Assembly: GCA_013002645.1 (NCBI GenBank)
Contig: JABDJF010000535.1
Span: forward strand, 1 to 5,283
DNA from: Myxococcales bacterium
Lineage (GTDB): Bacteria > Myxococcota_A > Polyangia > Polyangiales > Houyiibacteriaceae
DNA: 5,283 nt
Direction: 5' to 3'
The notes under the pieces were generated by a model that saw nothing but the letters and a program-made list of their open reading frames with translations, was not told the origin of the DNA and searched no databases. Positions 1-5,283 of this stretch are shown piece by piece (the first letter of the stretch is position 1; each line of letters starts with the position of its first letter). The translations under genes and the position numbers were made by a program.

Positions 1-8
1 AGCTTCCA

Positions 9-14
9 AAGGAG
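9..14 (+). promoter_or_regulatory. Shine-Dalgarno for the glycosidase-barrel gene
   Basis: AAGGAG lies 8 bases before the ATG at 23, a near-ideal ribosome binding site that fixes this start. Only 22 bases precede the gene in the window, so promoter and upstream neighbour cannot be judged. Confidence 0.8.
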
Positions 15-22
15 CAAGCCGC

Positions 23-3000
23 ATGAGAATCGCCGGTGCGCTCGTCTTCGTCTTGCTTTGGTCTGCGGTTGCCGCGGCGCAGCAGTTCGGAGAAAAAACC
101 GTGGTGCCGACACCGTCGGGGGGCCCTGCAGGGTCCGGAAAGGCCCCACCGCCCGGAGCGCCATCGCTCCCAGCGCCTGGTGCACCCACGCCGCGGACAG
201 ACGACTTCGCCCGGGGACGGGCATCCGAACTGCCGGCGGCATACTCGCGGCCAGAGGCGCCCCCACCGGGATCGGCGCCGACCATTCCCACGACCGACGG
301 CCCCAATGTCGTCAAGGTGCACAAAGACGCACGTGGTTACCAGCTTCTCGTCGACGGCAAGCCCACGATGGTGTTCGGGATGAACTGGGGATACATGCCG
401 ATCGGCCAGAACTACACCTACGACTTCTGGGGCAAGCCCGACGAGGTGATCGTCGAAGCGCTCGATGCCGAGATGAGGTGGCTGAAGGACATGCACGTCA
501 ATGTCATTCGGCAGTACCTAGGCATTCCTCCGCGATGGATCACGTACATCTACGAGAAGTACGGGATCTACACGGTCCTCAACCATGACATGGGCCGCTA
601 CGGCATGAGAATCGACGACGTCTGGGTCAACCCGATCGACTATTCCAACGAGCGCTTCCGTGAGCTGGTGAAAGAACAGATCACCGAGCTCGTTGCCGAG
701 TACAAAGACACGCCCGGCTTGTTGATGTGGCTGCTCGGCAACGAGAACAACTACGGGCTCTACTGGAAGTCCAGCGAGATCGAAAACTTGCCCGAGGCCA
801 AACAGGGTGATGCGCGCGCAACCTTCTTGTACTCGTTGTTCGGGGAGGTCACCGATCTCATTCACTCCCTCGACCAGAACCATCCGGTGTCGATGGCCAA
901 CGGCGACCTCGGATTTCTCGAGGTCATCAAAGAGGAATGCCCAAACATCGACGTGTTCGGTACCAATGTCTATCGCGGCATGTCGTCTGGAGACCTGTTC
1001 GAACGCGTGGACAAGGAGCTCGGCCGTCCGCTCATGTACACCGAGTTCGGCGCCGATGCATTCAACGCAAAAACCGGGCGGGAGGATCAGGTTGCCCAGG
1101 CTCAGTACAATCGATCTCTATGGCAGGAGATTTACGAGCAGAGCTACGGCAAGGGCAGGGTGGGGAACGCCATCGGCGGCATGATCTTTCAGTGGAGCGA
1201 CGGCTGGTGGAAATACCAGCAGGACATCAACCTCGACAAACACGACACCACCGCGTCCTGGTCGAACAAGGAATACCTCTCCGACTGGGTCGAGGGCCAA
1301 AACAACATGAACGAGGAGTGGTTCGGGATTGCGGCCAAGGGAAAACCCAATGTCGACGGCATCTACGCGGTGTATCCGCGAGCCTCGTACTATCTGTTGC
1401 AGGAAGCCTTCACTCTGGATCCTTACGCTTCGGACACCAGCATCGAGAAAATCCGCCTTCACTTTGGGAGGCTCGGGCCGAGATCGTACGACGACACGGA
1501 GTCCAAGCTGATGGAGCTCGGCTGGGCCCGCGTCAGCAAGCTGCGGGTTGACTTCGATACCTTCACGACGGGGGGCCGCCAGCTAAACGTGCCGGAGCGG
1601 GCAGAAACGCGCTTTGACCATACCGAATCATTCTATTTTGGTGTGGAGGTCAAGCCGTTTGCCGGAGTAAGGGCCGAGGTCGTGGTCAACGCGCTCGGAA
1701 ATGTGGCCCAGAACCCGATCAATGAGATCTTCTACGAAAACCGCGGCATTCCCGTGGGGATCGTAGACGTGTCGGGTGAAGTTCGCGACTTGACCGGGTT
1801 CAACCGCTTCCAGGTCTACGAGGCCTCCTTCGACTGGGACAGCAAGTACTTCCTTCTCGAGAGCTTCTTTCGCGGCGAGGGGCACTACCACTGGGGCTAC
1901 GAGGGAGATTTCTTTGGTCTCTACCCTGAGGTGCACCAGCAGTACGACATCGACATCTACAACGCGAACGTGCCGCTCGGCGTCGTGTTTTCAGGGAAGG
2001 GCAAAGTCGACGGCCTGAAGGTCGCGTACGGTCCCGAGCTCTGGTGGGGCGCGAACCCAACGGTCATGGCCAAGTACTACCGGATCTTCGGGGACTTCAA
2101 GTTCGCGGTGATGCACCAAGAGGACATCGCGCAACAGACACCGGGGATTGCGAGCTCGGTCATTCCGCAGCCAAAGGCCCGCAAGAGCAGCTTGTACTTT
2201 GGCTACTCGGCCAAGCGAGTCACGCTGGAGCTCGGCGGCATCACGTCACGTTCCAACTTCATCGGCGACCCGTACCAAACCGCCCGCCAAGCCGACGGGC
2301 CGACCTATTTGGACTCTGGCTATTACATCCGCAACAACAACGTCAATTTTGCCGATACGCTCGGTGCCAAGGGCAAGTTCACGCTGAACGCCGCGCCTTT
2401 CTTTTGGTACGTGCAGGGCGGTTATCGAGGCCTGGTGAGCGACGGCGGGGCGGACCAGACGACGACGATTACCGGTTGGTCGCTCAAGGAAAGCGGCCAA
2501 GGCAATCACTGGGCGGTGTCGACGGGGCTGGGGTACTACGTGGGCAAGTTCATGCTGGGGCCCAATGTCTTGGTGCAAAGGCCCCTTGAAGGCCCGCTTC
2601 CGTTCATCCCCGATCTCTTCGACGCGGACACCGGCACGTACTATCCGGGGGTCAACGGCAGAAACCAGCTCGACGATCCGTTCTGGGTTCGCTCGAACAG
2701 AGAGACCTATGGCTTCGAGCTGCTGGTAGGATTCGACCCGACGCCTGCGACACCCTTGTACGCCTGGGACAACCTGGAGCGCGAAGACGCCACGTTCAGC
2801 GCGGCGCTCGATTTCGTCTACAAGATTCTCCCCACCGCCCAAGACTCCGCCGTGGCCATCAACCAAGACCTCATTCTGTTTGCGTTCGCGACGAGTGCGC
2901 CGGCCAGGAACCTTTGGGACATCAGCCTGCGGACGGTCACGAACTTCACCTACAAGATGCGTCTGGTGAACTGGATCTACGTCGGACAAGGCCAAGCGAA

Positions 3001-3334
3001 TGGCGACAGCCCTCGGACGGTGACGCGCTTTGGCACCTACGGCTGGTACAAGTACGGCACCTTCAACATCAACTATCACCTGAAGTTCAACGATTGGGGG
3101 CCGTATGACTACTACAGGGACTTCAACCTGACGTTCCCGCTGCAAGTCATGCTCGACCTGTCCTACGCGGTCGAGCCGCCCGGGATGTATGCCCCCGCCT
3201 CCACCAGATTCGGAGTGCGCGGGAGTTTCCGGAATCTCGATAAATTTTCCGGTCGGTTCCTCATCGATCCTCTAAATCCCGGCCGCAATGGTCGCGAATG
3301 GGAGATTAAGACTTATGTGCAGTTCGTATATTAA
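23..3334 (+). CDS. Secreted clan GH-A glycosidase-like protein fused to a predicted outer-membrane beta-barrel
   Basis: Residues 1-19 form a signal peptide (basic start, hydrophobic core, Ala-Ala-Ala before Gln20). Residues about 29-93 are a Pro/Ala/Gly-rich spacer. Residues about 95-470 read as a clan GH-A TIM barrel of GH2/GH5 type: Asn160/Arg163 after an early strand, His188-Asp189, the GNENN motif with Glu241 as probable acid/base, Tyr317 in GTNVYRG, Glu341 in YTEFGADAF as probable nucleophile, and a final Trp-rich strand near 387-396. The 100-residue spacing of the two Glu fits strands 4 and 7 of a retaining GH-A enzyme. The sugar-binding and Ig-like domains that precede the barrel in classical GH2 enzymes are absent. 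From about 535 to the end the sequence is beta-rich and aromatic-rich with Gly/Asn/Asp turns and ends in YVQFVY, suggesting an outer-membrane barrel. This would leave the enzyme in the periplasm. Substrate is unknown; hydrolase and transglycosidase are both possible. The gene is intact and overlaps the next lipoprotein gene. Glycosidase fold is fairly sure, barrel likely but inferred. Confidence 0.88.
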   Translation: MRIAGALVFVLLWSAVAAAQQFGEKTVVPTPSGGPAGSGKAPPPGAPSLPAPGAPTPRTDDFARGRASELPAAYSRPEAPPPGSAPTIPTTDGPNVVKVHKDARGYQLLVDGKPTMVFGMNWGYMPIGQNYTYDFWGKPDEVIVEALDAEMRWLKDMHVNVIRQYLGIPPRWITYIYEKYGIYTVLNHDMGRYGMRIDDVWVNPIDYSNERFRELVKEQITELVAEYKDTPGLLMWLLGNENNYGLYWKSSEIENLPEAKQGDARATFLYSLFGEVTDLIHSLDQNHPVSMANGDLGFLEVIKEECPNIDVFGTNVYRGMSSGDLFERVDKELGRPLMYTEFGADAFNAKTGREDQVAQAQYNRSLWQEIYEQSYGKGRVGNAIGGMIFQWSDGWWKYQQDINLDKHDTTASWSNKEYLSDWVEGQNNMNEEWFGIAAKGKPNVDGIYAVYPRASYYLLQEAFTLDPYASDTSIEKIRLHFGRLGPRSYDDTESKLMELGWARVSKLRVDFDTFTTGGRQLNVPERAETRFDHTESFYFGVEVKPFAGVRAEVVVNALGNVAQNPINEIFYENRGIPVGIVDVSGEVRDLTGFNRFQVYEASFDWDSKYFLLESFFRGEGHYHWGYEGDFFGLYPEVHQQYDIDIYNANVPLGVVFSGKGKVDGLKVAYGPELWWGANPTVMAKYYRIFGDFKFAVMHQEDIAQQTPGIASSVIPQPKARKSSLYFGYSAKRVTLELGGITSRSNFIGDPYQTARQADGPTYLDSGYYIRNNNVNFADTLGAKGKFTLNAAPFFWYVQGGYRGLVSDGGADQTTTITGWSLKESGQGNHWAVSTGLGYYVGKFMLGPNVLVQRPLEGPLPFIPDLFDADTGTYYPGVNGRNQLDDPFWVRSNRETYGFELLVGFDPTPATPLYAWDNLEREDATFSAALDFVYKILPTAQDSAVAINQDLILFAFATSAPARNLWDISLRTVTNFTYKMRLVNWIYVGQGQANGDSPRTVTRFGTYGWYKYGTFNINYHLKFNDWGPYDYYRDFNLTFPLQVMLDLSYAVEPPGMYAPASTRFGVRGSFRNLDKFSGRFLIDPLNPGRNGREWEIKTYVQFVY
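3300..3304 (+). promoter_or_regulatory. Shine-Dalgarno that selects the start of the second gene
   Basis: GGGAG sits 10 bases upstream of the ATG at 3315, inside the end of the preceding gene. It favours 3315 over the in-frame ATG at 3288, which would add nine residues ahead of an otherwise normal lipoprotein signal peptide. Confidence 0.6.
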
Positions 3335-3920
3335 GTTGTCGTTGCTGGGGCTCGTGCTGGTCGTCGCCGCGTGCGGGGATGACGGGCAATACGAGTTCGG
3401 CTTCAACATCACCGGCATCCAGTTCGAGCTCTTCGACCCAACGGAGGGCATTCACCCGTCCACGGTCACCCTCAGCAACCCCCGCAATCCGTTCCGAGAG
3501 TTCGGCGTCAGCGACGACACGAAGTTCGCGATCTTTGGTAATGGCGGCAATGCCGGCGCGTTCTACGCCTGGGCCACCATCCTGGCGGACATCCCGATCG
3601 GAGAAAACCAGTTCTTCACGGCGGTTAAGCTTCGCGACATCTACCAGTCCAACGAGGTTGCGGAGGAAGACCGAGAGACGGTCCGACAAATGGCCATCGC
3701 CGGGTTTCAGACCGTGTTGGACTGCTTTCCCGAATCGTTGTTGTTCGATGCCTCGGGAACGGTTCCCCTCAGGTTCGCGACACTCGCGTATTTCGAGATT
3801 CTAGACATAGGGGGGGTGGTTCAGGGCGACTGGGTCGTGGTGGAGGACAGTTTGGGAAATCCCACTGCGGTACAGAGCACGGCGATCGATGCGCTAGATC
3901 GAGATGCCGAATGTTTTTGA
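3315..3920 (+). CDS. Putative outer-membrane lipoprotein of unknown function (201 aa)
   Basis: The first 20 residues are a lipoprotein signal peptide: Lys7, a Leu/Val-rich core and the lipobox VAAC with lipidated Cys20. Gly follows the Cys, so the E. coli Asp+2 inner-membrane retention rule predicts outer-membrane sorting. Residues about 25-80 look beta-rich. Residues 83-88 (FYAWAT) and 96-101 (GENQFF) lead into an acidic, probably helical stretch at about 114-139, and a beta-rich tail follows. Cys137 and Cys200 could form a disulfide. No catalytic motif is visible and I cannot name the family. An in-frame ATG at 3288 is a less likely start. The gene begins 20 bases before the end of the glycosidase-barrel gene and its stop overlaps the next start, so translation of the three is probably coupled. 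A role as a partner of the large outer-membrane protein is inferred from position only. Confidence 0.82.
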   Translation: MCSSYIKLSLLGLVLVVAACGDDGQYEFGFNITGIQFELFDPTEGIHPSTVTLSNPRNPFREFGVSDDTKFAIFGNGGNAGAFYAWATILADIPIGENQFFTAVKLRDIYQSNEVAEEDRETVRQMAIAGFQTVLDCFPESLLFDASGTVPLRFATLAYFEILDIGGVVQGDWVVVEDSLGNPTAVQSTAIDALDRDAECF

Positions 3921-4654
3921 AGCGTCAACACCCCGTTTGGACCGCTGGGCTGTTGGCCCTGAGCCTCGTAGCCAGCTGCGCGGACCTCGGAACCCCCGAC
4001 TACTCGGATCAGGTCGGCCTTCGAGATTCCATCCAGGGGCCGTTTTACGCGTTTCCGCCCGTCGCGCCCGACCCCTACCAGCCCGGCGATGAGCGGCTGT
4101 CGGTGGGCTACTTCTACGAAGGTGGCCGTTCGGCAACGATTCCGATCAACACCGTCACCACCAACTACTTCATCTTCGTCGTCGATTTGAACCGACCGGT
4201 AGAGACCTTGACCGGCGGTCAGTTCCCATCGAGGGATCGGCTCGAAGGGCTGGAGTCCATCGAGTTCACGACGGCCGCCCAGCCGTTTTGGGGCTCTGTC
4301 ATCCTTTGGGAGGTGTCCATCGACCTGTCGGAATGGACGACGATGTTCGTGGGCTTCAAGTCGAGCGATGCATCTTTCGAGGGGATTGAGATCACGCTTC
4401 AGTCTGGGGAGATCCCAGAGGACCCTGCGCCGCCGGGCCCCCCGCCGCCGGACCCCGTAGCGTTCACCGTCCGTGCGAGCGCCTACGGCTACGCCAATGA
4501 CGGGGAGTGGCATTTCCTGCAGATCCCCCTTCAAGATTTCATCGATCGCGGCTGGGAACCGGAATTCGCTCGCTCGCCGTTCGGCATGGGCGGGCCGACT
4601 GTTCGAGCCGGGGACCAATTGCTGATCGACAATCTGTATTTCACGAAAGACTGA
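3911..4654 (+). CDS. Putative lipoprotein with a beta-sandwich, carbohydrate-binding-like domain (247 aa)
   Basis: Residues 1-22 are a lipoprotein signal peptide (Lys4-Arg5, Leu/Ala core) with lipobox VASC and lipidated Cys23; Ala at +2 predicts outer-membrane sorting. The mature protein looks all-beta with many aromatics: FYEGGRS at 68-74, then strands through about 165. Near the C-terminus, WHFLQIPLQDFID and the terminal LLIDNLYFTKD match the pattern of jelly-roll carbohydrate-binding domains (CBM11/CIA30-like or galactose-binding-like), where a 'DN.Y/F' strand closes the sandwich. This is fold-level resemblance, not a family assignment. A Pro-rich insert at 169-182 interrupts the beta region. 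The start overlaps the previous stop by 10 bases and has only a weak GAG at 3901-3903 as Shine-Dalgarno, so translation probably depends on ribosomes finishing the upstream gene. Glycan binding next to the glycosidase-barrel protein is the likeliest role; a structural assembly protein is the alternative. Confidence 0.82.
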   Translation: MFLKRQHPVWTAGLLALSLVASCADLGTPDYSDQVGLRDSIQGPFYAFPPVAPDPYQPGDERLSVGYFYEGGRSATIPINTVTTNYFIFVVDLNRPVETLTGGQFPSRDRLEGLESIEFTTAAQPFWGSVILWEVSIDLSEWTTMFVGFKSSDASFEGIEITLQSGEIPEDPAPPGPPPPDPVAFTVRASAYGYANDGEWHFLQIPLQDFIDRGWEPEFARSPFGMGGPTVRAGDQLLIDNLYFTKD

Positions 4655-4719
4655 GTCCGGGTGGCATCGAAGGACAAGCCCGGCTACTGATGGGTGGGTA
4701 GAACTTGGACAACTTGAAT

Positions 4720-4736
4720 GTTTCGCATCGCGAAAC
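4720..4736. promoter_or_regulatory. Perfect 7-bp inverted repeat ahead of the last gene
   Basis: GTTTCGC and GCGAAAC are exact reverse complements separated by ATC, in the 98-base gap between the third and fourth genes and 5 bases before the Shine-Dalgarno at 4742. No T-run follows, so it does not look like a terminator. It could be a repressor or activator operator, or an mRNA hairpin affecting initiation or stability. Upstream are two AACTTG copies (4702-4707 and 4711-4716, 9-bp period) and a TTGGAC resembling a -35 element at 4705-4710, but no good -10 box at the right spacing. Another weak inverted pair, CCGGG 4657-4661 and CCCGG 4679-4683, has a long loop and little meaning. The symmetry is directly visible; the function is inferred. 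Confidence 0.4.
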
Positions 4737-4741
4737 GAGGT

Positions 4742-4746
4742 AGGAG
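4742..4746 (+). promoter_or_regulatory. Shine-Dalgarno for the last lipoprotein gene
   Basis: AGGAG is 6 bases upstream of the ATG at 4753, a strong site that supports this start and independent translation of the fourth gene, unlike the coupled pair before it. Confidence 0.7.
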
Positions 4747-4752
4747 ACGAGA

Positions 4753-5283
4753 ATGAAGAAGACGACATTGATTACAATTTTGTTTGCGGCGCTGGCGGTC
4801 TACGGCTGCTCGGACGATGAGGAGGGCGGCACGGCCGGCTCGGGCGGTAGCGGCGGTTCAGGCGGCTCGGCAGGTTCGGGCGGAAGCGCCGGCATGGGCG
4901 GTAGCGGCGGAAGCGCCGGAGAGGGCGGCACGGGCGGAAGCGCCGGCATGGGCGGCACTCCAGGCGCGGTTTACGAGCAGGACTTCAACACGCTCGACAT
5001 TGCCGGCCAGTTCATCGGCGACGACTGGCTGTATTTCGGCAACGTGTATAACGCAGACGGAACCTTCAAGTTTGGCTTTGGCCCGAACCCGGCGCCCAAC
5101 GGCCCGCAGATTTGTGCGCTGGCTGCCGGGGAAGGTGGCCCAGACCAAGAGCCCCAACAGCTCAATGTTTACAGCAACTACGAGTGCTGTGGCCCGGGAA
5201 CGACCGATGAAGGGCATTTCAGCGGGACCGAGCTGGTCGAGACCCTCATCTTCCAGGAAATCAATCCGATTCCCGCGGAGTTC
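4753..5283 (+). CDS. Lipoprotein with Gly/Ser-rich tether, 3' end outside window (partial, 177 codons seen)
   Basis: The frame stays open from the ATG to the last base of the window, so the C-terminus is missing. Residues 1-18 are a lipoprotein signal peptide (Lys2-Lys3, hydrophobic core) ending VYG before lipidated Cys19; Tyr at -2 is atypical for a lipobox. Ser at +2 predicts outer-membrane sorting. An acidic SDDEE patch leads into a flexible Gly/Ser/Ala/Met tether at 25-71 made of short GGS, GSA and GMGG units, a style common in Myxococcota surface lipoproteins. From about 73 a folded, probably beta-rich domain begins, with VYEQDFN at the start, an aromatic run around 92-110, GFGPNPAPNG at 108-117, and Cys121, Cys145 and Cys146. 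I do not recognise the family by name; a jelly-roll or carbohydrate-binding-like domain is plausible. It is separated from the preceding gene by a 98-base gap with possible regulatory symmetry. A surface-exposed or periplasmic partner of the upstream glycan system is inferred from position. Confidence 0.8.
   Translation, partial: MKKTTLITILFAALAVYGCSDDEEGGTAGSGGSGGSGGSAGSGGSAGMGGSGGSAGEGGTGGSAGMGGTPGAVYEQDFNTLDIAGQFIGDDWLYFGNVYNADGTFKFGFGPNPAPNGPQICALAAGEGGPDQEPQQLNVYSNYECCGPGTTDEGHFSGTELVETLIFQEINPIPAEF
4877..4955 (+). repeat. In-frame coding repeat within the Gly-rich tether
   Basis: A 25-base unit occurs identically at 4877-4901 and 4931-4955, 54 bases (18 codons) apart, and encodes GGSAGMGG in both. 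A shorter 14-base piece of the same unit recurs at 4906-4919. Exact identity at nucleotide level, including the codons used, indicates recent duplication rather than selection on composition alone. The period is a multiple of three, so copy-number change would keep the frame. Confidence 0.75.

Noticed and set aside
2246..3145. Reverse-strand open frame of 299 codons inside the large gene
   Set aside because: Composition is Arg/Val-rich and low in structure, and the + strand frame through this region is continuous and barrel-like. It is a codon-bias shadow.
3288..3314. Alternative upstream ATG for the second gene
   Set aside because: It would put nine extra residues before a normal lipoprotein signal peptide, while the ATG at 3315 has a GGGAG at suitable spacing.
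4657..4683. CCGGG/CCCGG inverted pair after the third gene as a terminator
   Set aside because: Only 5 bp of stem with a 17-base loop and no following T-run; too weak to call.
4705..4733. Sigma-70 or sigma-54 promoter for the fourth gene
   Set aside because: TTGGAC could be a -35 box, but the sequence 17 bases later is TCGCGA, unlike a -10. For sigma-54, the GG at 4707-4708 lacks a GC at the required distance.
3821..4768. Reverse-strand open frame of 315 codons opposite the third lipoprotein gene
   Set aside because: It is Arg-rich, has no recognisable motif or signal peptide, and lies opposite a gene with a clear lipobox and C-terminal DN strand. Long antisense frames are expected in GC-rich DNA.
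4825..4965. Gly-rich repeat as a PE_PGRS-type mycobacterial protein
   Set aside because: No PE domain is present; a lipoprotein signal peptide precedes the Gly-rich stretch, which is short and acts as a tether.

Overview
The window is compact, GC-rich bacterial DNA with every recognisable gene on the + strand. It holds one large secreted glycosidase-like/outer-membrane protein and three lipoproteins, the last of which runs off the right edge. Signal peptides, three lipoboxes and a predicted outer-membrane barrel point to a diderm (Gram-negative type) bacterium. The Gly/Ser/Ala/Met-rich tether of the last lipoprotein, in high-GC DNA, resembles lipoproteins common in Myxococcota (Polyangia), so a myxococcal or related deltaproteobacterial source is my best guess. 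No rRNA, tRNA or housekeeping marker confirms it.

Layout: 1-22 is a leader with a strong Shine-Dalgarno. 23-3334 encodes a 1103-residue protein: signal peptide, Pro-rich spacer, clan GH-A (GH2/GH5-like) TIM barrel with both catalytic glutamates in place, then about 550 residues of beta-rich, aromatic-rich sequence ending in an aromatic residue, best read as an outer-membrane beta-barrel. 3315-3920 is a 201-residue lipoprotein of unknown function that overlaps the first gene by 20 bases. 3911-4654 is a 247-residue lipoprotein resembling a beta-sandwich carbohydrate-binding protein, overlapping its predecessor by 10 bases. 4655-4752 is the only intergenic gap (98 bases); it carries a perfect 7-bp inverted repeat and a short direct repeat just ahead of a Shine-Dalgarno. 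4753-5283 is the start of a fourth gene, a lipoprotein with a Gly-rich tether and an unrecognised, probably beta-rich domain.

Working model (inference): the first three genes are one translationally coupled unit and the fourth is either co-transcribed or separately controlled from the gap. Together they look like an envelope system acting on a glycan. The large protein would put a glycoside hydrolase or transglycosidase on the periplasmic side of its own outer-membrane pore, with outer-membrane lipoproteins as binding or assembly partners. Whether it exports and trims a self-made polysaccharide or imports an environmental one cannot be decided here, because no glycosyltransferase, transporter or regulator gene is in the window. 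I see no mobile element, CRISPR array, RNA gene or convincing terminator.
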